Of a stretch of 64,000 nt of DNA, positions 33,699-44,058 are shown in pieces. The position numbers were made by a program, and so were the translations under genes. How positions within the stretch are numbered: position 1 is the stretch's first letter; each line of letters starts with the position of its first letter. The notes under the pieces are model-generated. The model searched no databases, had not been told where the DNA came from, and was given only the letters and a program-made list of their open reading frames with translations. Origin of the DNA: Pseudooceanicola nanhaiensis (GTDB lineage Bacteria > Pseudomonadota > Alphaproteobacteria > Rhodobacterales > Rhodobacteraceae); contig NZ_JAIUZP010000005.1 in assembly GCF_020171315.1 (NCBI RefSeq), forward strand, positions 310,001-374,000. Reading direction: 5' to 3'.

Positions 33699-34204
33699 CG
33701 ATCGAACGCGCAGTCCTTGCAGGCGGCTGTTTCTGGGGCATGCAGGACCTGATCCGCAAGCTGCCGGGGGTGGAGAGCACCCGCGTCGGCTATACCGGCG
33801 GGGACGTGGCCCATGCGACCTATCGCAACCACGGCACCCATGCCGAGGGGATCGAGGTGATCTTCGACCCCGCGACGATCAGCTACCGGCAGCTGCTGGA
33901 GGTCTTCTTCCAGATCCACGATCCCACGACGCTGAACCGGCAGGGCAACGACATCGGCCTCTCCTACCGGTCGGCGATCTACTACGTCGACGCGGCCCAG
34001 AAGGCCTGCGCCGAGGAGACCATCGCGGATGTGGAGGCCTCGGGCCTCTGGCCCGGGCGGGTGGTGACCGAGGTCGAACCCGTGGGCGACTTCTGGGAGG
34101 CTGAGCCGGAGCACCAGGATTACCTGGAGCGCTTCCCGAACGGCTATACCTGCCACTTCCCGCGGCCCGGATGGGTGCTGCCGAAACGCGCGGCGGCGGA
34201 ATGA
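33695..34204 (+). CDS. msrA: Peptide-methionine (S)-S-oxide reductase
   Basis: A 169-aa partner of MsrB acting on the S-epimer. It contains the catalytic [33 protein letters not shown], and [20 protein letters not shown]. Only the N-terminal catalytic cysteine and one further pair are present, typical of single-domain MsrA. It is translationally coupled to msrB. Confidence 0.95.
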   Translation: MTIERAVLAGGCFWGMQDLIRKLPGVESTRVGYTGGDVAHATYRNHGTHAEGIEVIFDPATISYRQLLEVFFQIHDPTTLNRQGNDIGLSYRSAIYYVDAAQKACAEETIADVEASGLWPGRVVTEVEPVGDFWEAEPEHQDYLERFPNGYTCHFPRPGWVLPKRAAAE

Positions 34205-34208
34205 ACGC

Positions 34209-34238
34209 AAGGCCGGTCCCGAAGGGGCCGGCCTTTTT
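34209..34238 (+). terminator. Rho-independent terminator of msrA
   Basis: Arms AAGGCCGGTCCC and GGGGCCGGCCTT followed by a T run, starting 5 bases after the msrA stop. Confidence 0.85.
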
Positions 34239-34278
34239 CCTGGCCTTTTTGCTGGCGCTGCGGGCGCGGCTGGACGGG

Positions 34279-34325
34279 TAAAATTCTTCGAAGAATTTTA
34301 CCAAGAATTTTCGCAAAATTCTTGG
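34279..34325 (+). repeat. Family 2 palindrome pair, type A, copy 1
   Basis: Two adjacent dyads: a perfect 22-bp palindrome with half-site TAAAATTCTTC (34279-34300), then an 11-bp perfect stem CCAAGAATTTT around CGC (34301-34325). Confidence 0.75.
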
Positions 34326-34382
34326 CCGCGGGGGAGAGGGGCTGTGCGCCCTTCGGACCGACGGGTGACCGCGAGGGGCGAT

Positions 34383-34427
34383 CCGTTTTCTTCAAAGAAA
34401 ACGGTCCGGAATTTTCGAAAATTCCGG
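34383..34427 (+). repeat. Family 2 palindrome pair, type B, copy 1
   Basis: A 22-bp dyad with half-site CCGTTTTCTTC (one central mismatch, 34383-34404), one base, then a perfect 22-bp palindrome with half-site CCGGAATTTTC (34406-34427). Confidence 0.75.
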
Positions 34428-34483
34428 GTCCCGGCGCGCTGTGGGCACGTCGGGTCTGGCGTGGCACGGGCCTCGGGCGGTGC

Positions 34484-34546
34484 GGGGGCTGTCTGCCCCC
34501 AGTCGCTGGCGCGACGTCCCCCGAGGATATTTTTCAGCGAAAGATG
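34484..34546 (-). repeat. Family 1 intergenic repeat, copy 8
   Basis: Reverse orientation: hairpin GGGGGCTGTCTGCCCCC, spacer, CCCCCGAGGATATTTTTC and GAAAGATGA. It abuts the matB stop codon. Confidence 0.7.
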
Positions 34547-34547
34547 A

Positions 34548-36056
34548 TCAGGCGAAGAGCTTGGCGAAATCGTCGCGCAGGGCCTTCTTCTGGACCTTGC
34601 CCATGGTGTTGCGGGGCAGGGCGTCGATGAAGGCGATGTGCTTGGGTTGCTTGAACTTCGCGAGACGTTCGTTGAGCGCGGCGGCGATCGTCGGGGCATC
34701 GGTGCCGGCGCCTTCGGGGACGACCACGGCCACCACTGCCTCGCCGAAGTCGGGGTGGGGCACGCCGATGACCGCGCTTTCCTTCACGCCGGGCAGGTCG
34801 TCGATGACCTCTTCGACCTCCTTCGGGTAGACGTTGAAGCCGCCCGAAATCACGAGATCCTTGGCGCGTCCGACGATGGTGACATAGCCCTCGGCATCGA
34901 CGAACCCGAGATCGCCGGTGATGAACCAGCCATCGGCGCCCAGTTCCTCGGCGGTCTTCTCGGGCATCTGCCAGTAGCCCTGGAAGACGTTCGGGCCACG
35001 GACCTCGATCACGCCGATCTCGCCTTGCGGGATGTCGCGGCCCTCGTCGCGGATGCGCAGTTCGACGCCGGGCAGCGGGAAGCCCACGGTGCCGGTGCGG
35101 CGCTCGCCCTCGTAGGGGTTCGAGGTGGACATGTTGGTTTCGGTCATGCCGTAGCGTTCGAGGATCGTGTGGCCGGTGCGCTCTTCCCAGGCCTTGTGGG
35201 TGTCCACCAGCATCGGCGCGGAGCCGGAGATGAAGAGCCGCATGTTCGCCGCGCGGGTGCGGTCGAGGCGGGGATCGTCGAGCAGCCTTGTGTAGAAGGT
35301 GGGCACGCCCATGAGGCTGGTGGCCTCGGGCATCGCCTCGAGGATCGCATCGGCGTCGAAGCCTGCGAGGAAGACCACGGCCGCGCCGGAGAGCAGCGCC
35401 ACGTTGGTGGCCACGAAGAGCCCGTGGGTGTGGAAGATCGGCAGGGCGTGGATCAGCACGTCGTCGCGGGTGAAGCGCCAGTAGTCGCGCAGGGTCTCGC
35501 TGTTGGAGGCGAGGTTGGCATGGCTCAGCATGGCGCCCTTGGAGCGGCCCGTGGTGCCGGAGGTGTAGAGGATCGCGGCGAGGTCGGAGGCGTCGCGCGG
35601 GACGGCGTGGAAATCGCCCGAGGGTTGGGTCGCCTGTGCCTGGGCCAGCGTTCCGGTGCCATCGGCGCCGAGGGTGAAGAGACGGGCCGCGCCGGCAAGT
35701 GCTGCGATCTCGGCCTCGCGGGCGGGATCGCAGACCACCACGGCGGGGGTGGCGTCGCCGAGGAAGTAGGCAACCTCGGGGCCGGTATAGGCGGTGTTCA
35801 GGGGCAGGAAGATGCCGCCGGCCAGCACGGTGCCGATGTAGAGCTCCAGCGCGGTGAGGGACTTGGCCACCTGTACCGCCACCCGGTCACCGGGCTGGAG
35901 GCCCGCGTCGATCAGGGCGCGGGCCATGCGTTCGGCCCCGTCGAAGAGGGCGCCATAGCTCACGTCGTCCTGCCCGGGGCGTCGGGCAAAGAGCTTCTCG
36001 GGCGTCAGGGCTGCGTGGCGGGACAGCCGGCTGGCCAGGTAGTTCTCATCGTACAT
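34548..36056 (-). CDS. matB: Malonyl-CoA synthetase
   Basis: ANL-superfamily ligase forming malonyl-CoA from malonate, CoA and ATP. The 502-aa protein carries the P-loop AAILYTSGTTGRSKGAMLSH, IHALPIFHTHGLFVATN, ISGSAPML, ERYGMTETNMSTSNPYEGER and the C-terminal hinge and lysine regions (GRAKDLVISGGFNVYPKEVE; LPRNTMGKVQKKAL). These blocks agree closely with the Rhizobium MatB sequence I recall. GGAGGAAAA precedes the ATG. No matA/matC is adjacent. Confidence 0.92.
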   Translation of the reverse strand: MYDENYLASRLSRHAALTPEKLFARRPGQDDVSYGALFDGAERMARALIDAGLQPGDRVAVQVAKSLTALELYIGTVLAGGIFLPLNTAYTGPEVAYFLGDATPAVVVCDPAREAEIAALAGAARLFTLGADGTGTLAQAQATQPSGDFHAVPRDASDLAAILYTSGTTGRSKGAMLSHANLASNSETLRDYWRFTRDDVLIHALPIFHTHGLFVATNVALLSGAAVVFLAGFDADAILEAMPEATSLMGVPTFYTRLLDDPRLDRTRAANMRLFISGSAPMLVDTHKAWEERTGHTILERYGMTETNMSTSNPYEGERRTGTVGFPLPGVELRIRDEGRDIPQGEIGVIEVRGPNVFQGYWQMPEKTAEELGADGWFITGDLGFVDAEGYVTIVGRAKDLVISGGFNVYPKEVEEVIDDLPGVKESAVIGVPHPDFGEAVVAVVVPEGAGTDAPTIAAALNERLAKFKQPKHIAFIDALPRNTMGKVQKKALRDDFAKLFA

Positions 36057-36240
36057 GCGGTTTTCCTCCCTCCGGGGCAGGCTGCGGCGGGGGCCAGCCT
36101 GCGCGGGTGCCGTTCCAGTGCGGGGACGCGGCGTAACGCCGGGCCCGGATTTCTGTCATCCGGCACGGCGTCCCGGATTGCAAGACCCGGTGAGGATTGC
36201 CTATGGAGGGACGATCCCCGCCCCACGGAAGGCCAGACCC

Positions 36241-37164
36241 ATGCAACCGCTTCGCGGCATCCTCCTCAAGATCGGCGCCGTTCTGTGCTTCATCGGTATG
36301 AGCACGATGATCAAGCTGACCTCGGAGCGCATTCCCGCGGGCGAGGCGGTCTTCTTCCGGTCCTTCTGCGCGCTGCCGGTGATCCTGGCCTGGCTGGCGA
36401 TGAAGGGCCAGCTGCGCACGGGGCTGAAGGTGAAATCCCCGGCGGCGCATTTCTGGCGCGGGCTGGTGGGGACGACGGCCATGGGCTGCGGCTTTGCCGC
36501 GCTGGCCTTCCTGCCGCTGCCGGAGCAGACCGCGCTTGGCTATGCGACGCCGCTGCTGGTGGTGATCTTTGCCGCGATGTTCCTGAACGAGAAGGTCGGT
36601 CTCTTCCGGATCTCGACCGTGCTGGTGGGGCTGGTGGGCGTGATGGTGGTCATGGTTCCCCAGCTGACGCTCTCGCCCGAGGAGGCGATGAACAGCGCGG
36701 CGCCGCTCGGGGTGGCGCTGGTGCTCTTCGGGGCGGTCTGCGCGGCGCTGGCGCAGATCCACATCCGCAACATGGTGCGGGTCGAGCATACCTCGGCCAT
36801 CGTGTTCTGGTTCTCCTCCACCGCGACGCTGCTGTCGCTGGCGACGATCCCCTTCGGCTGGGTCCTGCCGATCGGCTGGGAATGGGTCTTCCTGATCACC
36901 ACGGGCCTGATCGGCGGGGTGGGGCAGATCATGCTGACCTCCGCCTACCGTTTTGCGGATGCCTCGGTGGTGGCGCCCTTCGACTATGCCTCGATGCTCT
37001 TCGCGATCATCATCGGCTATACGGTCTTTGGCGATGTGCCGACGTACCAGACCCTTCTGGGGGCGGCGATCATCATCTGCGCTGGCGTCGTCATCATCCT
37101 GCGGGAGCGTCATCTGGGGCTCAAACGGGGCGGCGCGCGGCAGGCCAAGACGCCGCACGGATGA
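36241..37164 (+). CDS. EamA/DMT-family transporter
   Basis: A 307-aa membrane protein with ten hydrophobic segments in two EamA repeats (GEAVFFRSFCALPVILAWLA in the first; the second begins around residue 155). LPLPEQTALGYATPLLVVIF is typical of DMT-superfamily exporters. The substrate cannot be predicted. It is divergent from matB with about 185 bases between. Confidence 0.85.
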   Translation: MQPLRGILLKIGAVLCFIGMSTMIKLTSERIPAGEAVFFRSFCALPVILAWLAMKGQLRTGLKVKSPAAHFWRGLVGTTAMGCGFAALAFLPLPEQTALGYATPLLVVIFAAMFLNEKVGLFRISTVLVGLVGVMVVMVPQLTLSPEEAMNSAAPLGVALVLFGAVCAALAQIHIRNMVRVEHTSAIVFWFSSTATLLSLATIPFGWVLPIGWEWVFLITTGLIGGVGQIMLTSAYRFADASVVAPFDYASMLFAIIIGYTVFGDVPTYQTLLGAAIIICAGVVIILRERHLGLKRGGARQAKTPHG

Positions 37165-37274
37165 GGCGCCGCTAGGGGTTTTAAAATTTTGTGGAATAAG
37201 TGCGTCGGAAACTTCGGTCTCGTGCGTTGAAACGTCACGGCCCCCATGCCGCGAGACCCTAGAACGGACCGCTG

Positions 37275-38060
37275 ATGTTTAACGATTTGCCACCTATCCC
37301 CCGGGAACGCCCCATCGACCGGCGCAAGGCGCGCCTCCTCTCCCCGCTCAGCCGCCGCTACCGTGCCAAGGCCGGACTGGCGGACATGCCCCTGCAAAAG
37401 CAGATCGTCTACAGCCACTGCATCCTGAGCCACGACGGCAAGCTCTTCTTCCCCAAGAACGCCAAGGCGGCCTCTTCGACCACGCGGCGCCATATCGTGC
37501 GACTGGCCACCGGGCAGTTCGAGCGTGACGCCCCGGAGGTGAAACAGGGCCAGCGGCACTGGCGCGCCTACGAGGCCGCCGTGCGCGATCCGCAGTGCGT
37601 CAAGTTCTGCATCACGCGGCATCCGGTGGACCGGCTCGTCTCGACCTTCTGCAACTTCTTCGTGGACGAGGGCCATCCTTCGACGCGGGCCCACATGGGG
37701 CCGATCGAGGCGCGTGGCTATCTGCGCGGCGGCGACATGGCACGGAACTTCGATGTCTTCCTCGCCTATATCGGCGAAGCCCACGCCGAGGGGCTGATCT
37801 ATTGCGATCCCCACTGGCGGCCGCAGTACATCAACATCGCCCATGACGAGGTCACCTATGAGCTGTCGGGCGATATCTCGGACTATGCGAAGATCCTGCG
37901 CGAGGCCTTTGCCCGGGCAGGACACGGGGATCCCTTCGCGGGCGAAGACGGCAGCCGCCGCTTCAACGTGTCGTCGGGCGGCGATTTCGAGGTCAGCGCG
38001 GAGCAAAGGCGCAAGATCGAACTGCTCTTCGAACGGGACTACACGCTCTACGGCTATTGA
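37275..38060 (+). CDS. Sulfotransferase family protein
   Basis: A 261-aa protein with a PAPS 5'-phosphosulfate loop-like LFFPKNAKAASSTTRRHIV (about 58-76) and a 3'-phosphate motif-like FCITRHPVDRLVSTFCNFF (about 112-130), the two signatures of the carbohydrate sulfotransferase-2-like family. It is soluble, without a signal peptide. The acceptor is unknown; cell-surface polysaccharide or a small metabolite are options. It converges with pnp. Confidence 0.8.
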   Translation: MFNDLPPIPRERPIDRRKARLLSPLSRRYRAKAGLADMPLQKQIVYSHCILSHDGKLFFPKNAKAASSTTRRHIVRLATGQFERDAPEVKQGQRHWRAYEAAVRDPQCVKFCITRHPVDRLVSTFCNFFVDEGHPSTRAHMGPIEARGYLRGGDMARNFDVFLAYIGEAHAEGLIYCDPHWRPQYINIAHDEVTYELSGDISDYAKILREAFARAGHGDPFAGEDGSRRFNVSSGGDFEVSAEQRRKIELLFERDYTLYGY

Positions 38061-38103
38061 GCCTTTGCCGGATGCGGGTGCTGCGCACACCCGTCCCCGG
38101 AAC

Positions 38104-38135
38104 GAAAAAAGCCCCGGCATATGCCGGGGCTTTCT
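38104..38135. terminator. Bidirectional terminator between sulfotransferase gene and pnp
   Basis: Arms AGCCCCGGCAT and ATGCCGGGGCT flanked by an A run on the left and TTT on the right, so it can act on both converging transcripts. Confidence 0.85.
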
Positions 38136-38156
38136 GATCTCTCGCAGAGGGGCAGA

Positions 38157-40295
<2,139 letters not shown>

Positions 40296-40679
40296 TCAGC
40301 GTATCCTATGAGGGAGCCTACCCGGCCCTCCGGGTCTCCCGTTTTGCGTGGCGGCCCCATTGCCGCCGACCCCATCATCATTCCCTTCACAGCGCCGGGG
40401 TCCGGGCGCTACGTCTCAGATGGGCGGGCCATACATGAGTTTTGGACGAAAAGAAAGGAAAACGGCACAGTCTCTCGACCCGAATGCGGTGCAAGAGCTG
40501 CGGCGGATAGCCCCGCCCGGGGCAAGCGGCCGGGTGATGGTGGGCGTCTTGCCGGGGTCGTTGGGAGGGGGCTGCGGGGCCCTTGGTGAGGGCCGTGGCC
40601 GGGTCCTTGGCAGGGCAGGGCGCGCAACGAAAAAGGGGCCGCGCAGGCGACCCCTTTCATGCGTTCCCTGCGGGAAGGC
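40296..40679. other. Intergenic region between rpsO and pnp
   Basis: About 384 bases without a supported gene. It holds the rpsO terminator at its right end and presumably the pnp promoter and 5' leader. I see no other clear structure. Confidence 0.5.
40628..40655 (-). terminator. Rho-independent terminator of rpsO
   Basis: On the minus strand arms GGGGTCGC and GCGGCCCC (one G-T pair) are followed by a run of five Ts, about 25 bases after the rpsO stop. Confidence 0.75.
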
Positions 40680-40949
40680 TTAGCGGCGCAGGCCGAGACG
40701 CTGGATCAGCGACTGGTAGCGAGCTTCGTCCTTGCCTTTCAGGTAGTCGAGCAGCTTACGACGCTGGGCAACCATCATCAGCAGGCCGCGGCGGCCGTGG
40801 TTGTCTTTCTTGTGCGTCTTGAAGTGCTCGGTCAGGGTCGCGATGCGCGAGGACAGGATTGCGACCTGGACTTCGGGCGAACCGGTGTCGCCTTCCTTGG
40901 TCGCGAATTCTTTCATCACGCGGGCTTTTTCTTCAACAGTGATCGACAT
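40680..40949 (-). CDS. rpsO: 30S ribosomal protein S15
   Basis: An 89-aa primary 16S rRNA-binding protein. It shows the diagnostic [40 protein letters not shown] and [21 protein letters not shown]. The start at 40949 follows AAGGAGA and gives the standard length; an upstream in-frame ATG is not needed. Confidence 0.97.
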   Translation of the reverse strand: MSITVEEKARVMKEFATKEGDTGSPEVQVAILSSRIATLTEHFKTHKKDNHGRRGLLMMVAQRRKLLDYLKGKDEARYQSLIQRLGLRR

Positions 40950-41133
40950 CGGGGTCTCCTTGGGTTGAAGGGTTCGGGCACAAGCCGGGATGTCGTCCAG
41001 CAAGGTCCATGGAGTCACCGCACCCTCGTGGCGCGGATTGCGGGCTGATAAAGCATCGGCTCCCCTTTGAAAAGAGGGATTCTCCCCGGTGTCGCGGGCC
41101 CCTCGGCGGGGTCCGGGGCGGGCCCTGCCCGGC

Positions 41134-42330
41134 TCAGCCCGCCGCCAGCATCGCGTCGGCCTCGGCCTGTGTCATCACCACCACATCGTCGAGCGTTGCG
41201 CTGCCGCTGCCCGAGAGCACGGCGACGACCGATCCATCCAGCAGCACCTGTTGCAGATCGTCCTCGGGCAGATCGCGCAGCGTGACCTCGGCCGGCGTAT
41301 CGCCGTCATGCACCACCAGCAGGTGATCCGTACCGGGCTGGAAATCAAGGATATGGGCCGCTTCTCCGCCAGCCATCCAGTCTCCGATGAGGATCGAGTC
41401 GAAGCCCTGTCCGGCGGTCACGATGTCGCCGCTGCCCGCGATGATCGTGTCGGCCCCGGCGCCGCCGTTGAGAAAGTCCGGCGCATCGGCGTCAAGCCAG
41501 AGCCCGTCCTCGGCAAGCTGCGCGACAACGCCGGAGAGCACGTCCGCGCCCCAGCCGCCAAAGAGCGTATCGGTGCCAAGGCCGCCGGACAGGTGGTCGT
41601 TGCCATGACCGCCCAGAAGCGCATCCGCCCCCGCGCCGCCGGACAGGCTGTCGGCACCCATGCCACCCTCCATCGAATCATCGCCCTCGCCGCCGAAGAG
41701 GGCGTCGCGGTTCAGCCCGCCAAAGAGACGATCGTCGCCGTCCGCTCCCATCAGGGTGTCGTCGCCCTCGTTGCCCTCGATCTGGTCGCTGCCCGTGCCC
41801 CCCGCGATGACGTCGTCGCCGTCGCCGCCCAGAAGCCAGTCCGCGCCGTCGCCGCCCGACAGGCTGTCGGCACCGGCATAGCCGTGGATCTGGTCGTCTT
41901 CGTCGCCGCCCGCCAGCAGATCGGCAAGCGGGCCGCCGGGCTGGATGCCGCTGACAGGATCGGGACTTGGGCCCGCTGCCTCTTGTTCGGGGTCTTCCGC
42001 CGCGTCCTGCATGGGGTCTTCGGTGGTCTCCTCGTCCGCCGCGCTGTCCGTTGTGTCGGCAGGCACGGTCTTCGCTGCGTCGGCGCGGGCGTCGGGTGCG
42101 ACTTCCGTGGCCCCCTCAGTGGCAGGCACGACATCGGCGGGCTCGGCGTCGGACAGGGCGTCGCCGAGCGGCGCAAGGTCGAGGAAGTCGGCGACGGAGG
42201 TGCCACCGGACGACGCATCGTCGCCCGTGTCGGTCTCGGCCTCCTCGTCCTCCTCTTCGGAGGGATGCAGCCCAAGAAGGGCCGTCGTCCCGGCAAGCAA
42301 GGCGCCCATCAGGCTGGCAATCACAAACAT
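41134..42330 (-). CDS. RTX-repeat calcium-binding protein with N-terminal membrane segment
   Basis: A 398-aa acidic protein. N-terminal hydrophobic stretch [20 protein letters not shown], then about 110 residues of acidic, low-complexity linker, then roughly a dozen GGxGxD-type nonapeptides (examples [27 protein letters not shown]). A C-terminal beta region follows ([20 protein letters not shown]). The repeats form a calcium-dependent beta-roll, typical of type I secretion substrates. No ABC exporter gene is nearby, and an N-terminal membrane segment is unusual for such substrates. The start at 42330 is the best-placed ATG. Confidence 0.85.
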   Translation of the reverse strand: MFVIASLMGALLAGTTALLGLHPSEEEDEEAETDTGDDASSGGTSVADFLDLAPLGDALSDAEPADVVPATEGATEVAPDARADAAKTVPADTTDSAADEETTEDPMQDAAEDPEQEAAGPSPDPVSGIQPGGPLADLLAGGDEDDQIHGYAGADSLSGGDGADWLLGGDGDDVIAGGTGSDQIEGNEGDDTLMGADGDDRLFGGLNRDALFGGEGDDSMEGGMGADSLSGGAGADALLGGHGNDHLSGGLGTDTLFGGWGADVLSGVVAQLAEDGLWLDADAPDFLNGGAGADTIIAGSGDIVTAGQGFDSILIGDWMAGGEAAHILDFQPGTDHLLVVHDGDTPAEVTLRDLPEDDLQQVLLDGSVVAVLSGSGSATLDDVVVMTQAEADAMLAAG

Positions 42331-42432
42331 CGGTGCTCCGCTTTCGTCCTCGCAGACGGACCCTTCCCCTGCGTCATTATCGGGCGCGGGGCAGGGGCCG
42401 GTCAAAGCCAATTGGAGCAGTTGGTTAACGGC

Positions 42433-42942
42433 CTAGCCCTGCCAGGCCAGAGGCACCGTGTCGTAGGAGATGTAGAGCGGGTGGCGCGGCTGCCCGGCCT
42501 TCGTCAGGCCGAGGACATGCAGCGGCCGCCCGGTGCCGCGCAGCAGGGTCGCCACCTCGGCGTCGCGGCCCATGTGGGCGCCGTGAAAACCCCAGCCGGC
42601 GAGGATCATGTCACCCCAGGCGCAGGCGTCGCGCAGCACGGCGTCATTTTCGGGGCCGATCGGGGCCCCGGCCGCGCGCAGGGCCTTGGGATCGGTCTCG
42701 CGCCAGGCAAAGAGATTGACCACCCGCAGCGCGCCATGGCCCAGACGGCGGGCGCGCTCCTGACAGCGGGCTATGGTGGGGTCGTTCTGGGTTTCGGTCG
42801 CTTTCGACGGGTTCAGCATGACGAAGACGAGGCGGGGCGCGTCGGGCGCCCAGACCCGTGTCAGCGCATAGCGATACCGCTCGCAGGGGGAATAGAGCGC
42901 CTCCGAGCGGACCGTGCCGTCGTCATGCCTCCGGGTGATCAT
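42433..42942 (-). CDS. DUF1643 family protein
   Basis: A 169-aa protein. YRYALTRVWAPDAPRLVFVM, LNPSKATETQNDPTIARCQ, RVVNLFAWRETDPKALR and GWGFHGAHMGRD are hallmarks of DUF1643, a widespread family of unknown function. It starts 11 bases after the truB stop codon and is probably co-transcribed with it. Confidence 0.87.
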   Translation of the reverse strand: MITRRHDDGTVRSEALYSPCERYRYALTRVWAPDAPRLVFVMLNPSKATETQNDPTIARCQERARRLGHGALRVVNLFAWRETDPKALRAAGAPIGPENDAVLRDACAWGDMILAGWGFHGAHMGRDAEVATLLRGTGRPLHVLGLTKAGQPRHPLYISYDTVPLAWQG

Positions 42943-42953
42943 CGCCCCGTCGG

Positions 42954-43859
42954 TCAGAACCGGAACACGCGGGTCGGATGCAACTCGCCGCCCTTGAAGA
43001 TGCCGACGGCGACGGGCTGCCCGTCGAGGCTGGCCCAGCATTCCTCGCCATAGTCCACGTCATGGGCGATCACCATGCCGGGGTTGCCGTTGGTCAGCCG
43101 GGCCGCGCCTTCGGGCGTGGCCTTCACCTCGGGCAGATCGGCAAGGCCGGTCTCCACGGGCAGCAGGTAGCCATCCAGTTCCTCGGTGCGGGCGTGGGCC
43201 TCGATGGTCTCCAGCGTGATGCCCTTGGCGGCCTCGAAGGGCCCGGACCAGACCCGGCGCAGGGTGGCCACATGGCCATGGCAGCCGAGCGCCTCGCCAA
43301 GGTCGCGGGCGATGGAGCGGACGTAGCCGCCCTTGCCGCAGACCATTTCCAGCACGGCATGGTCGGCATCGGGCACATCGAGCAGCAGCAGGGAGTCGAC
43401 GTAGAGGGGCCGGGCGTCCAGCTCCACCTCCTCGCCGTCGCGGGCCAGCTTGTAAGCGCGCTGACCGTCGATCTTCACGGCGGAGAACTTGGGGGGGACC
43501 TGTTCGATATCGCCAAGGAACCCGGACAGGGCGGCCTTGATCTCATCCTCGGTCGGACGCGCGTCGGAGGTGGCGATCACCTCGCCCTCGGCATCGTCGG
43601 TGTTGGTGGCCTGCCCGAAGCGGACCGTGAACTCGTAGGCTTTCAGCGCGTCCGTGACATAGGGCACGGTCTTCGTCGCCTCGCCGAGCGCAATGGCCAG
43701 AACACCGGTCGCCTCCGGATCCAGCGTGCCGGCGTGGCCCGCCTTGTTGGCGTTCAGGGCCCATTTCACCTTGTTGACGACGGCGGAGGAGGTCAGCCCT
43801 GCGGGTTTGTCCACCACCAGCCAGCCCGAGATGTCGCGGCCCTTGCGCTTACGTGCCAT
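42954..43859 (-). CDS. truB: tRNA pseudouridine(55) synthase
   Basis: Converts U55 of the tRNA T-loop to pseudouridine. The 301-aa protein has the catalytic motif [59 protein letters not shown] and [19 protein letters not shown]. It lies a few kilobases from rpsO/pnp, a neighbourhood common to many bacteria (truB-rpsO-pnp), here interrupted by DUF1643 and the RTX gene. Confidence 0.96.
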   Translation of the reverse strand: MARKRKGRDISGWLVVDKPAGLTSSAVVNKVKWALNANKAGHAGTLDPEATGVLAIALGEATKTVPYVTDALKAYEFTVRFGQATNTDDAEGEVIATSDARPTEDEIKAALSGFLGDIEQVPPKFSAVKIDGQRAYKLARDGEEVELDARPLYVDSLLLLDVPDADHAVLEMVCGKGGYVRSIARDLGEALGCHGHVATLRRVWSGPFEAAKGITLETIEAHARTEELDGYLLPVETGLADLPEVKATPEGAARLTNGNPGMVIAHDVDYGEECWASLDGQPVAVGIFKGGELHPTRVFRF

Positions 43860-43937
43860 GCGGGTCCCCTGAATGTTGCGCTACAGGCCGTGGCGGTTAG
43901 CGCAGGTGAGGTGCGGGCGTCAACAGCCCGCGGCGGA

Positions 43938-43957
43938 AAGCGGCCCGGGGGCCGCTT
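43938..43957. terminator. Possible hairpin terminator downstream of polA
   Basis: Arms AAGCGGCC and GGCCGCTT, about 100 bases past the polA stop codon, followed on the minus strand by only a short T run. Confidence 0.35.
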
Positions 43958-44058
43958 GCGTGGGGTCAGGCGCGGGGGCTGTCACGGGCCAGTGCTGGTA
44001 CCGCAGCAGGCTCAGCGACAGGCCCCGAACCAGACCCCGATACGGGCGCGGCGCAGGA

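Larger units (their letters stand above)
34205..34547. other. Convergent intergenic region packed with hairpin repeats
   Basis: A 343-base gap between msrA and matB. It holds the msrA terminator, a family 2 A-type palindrome pair, a B-type pair and a family 1 repeat. No gene is supported. Confidence 0.7.
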
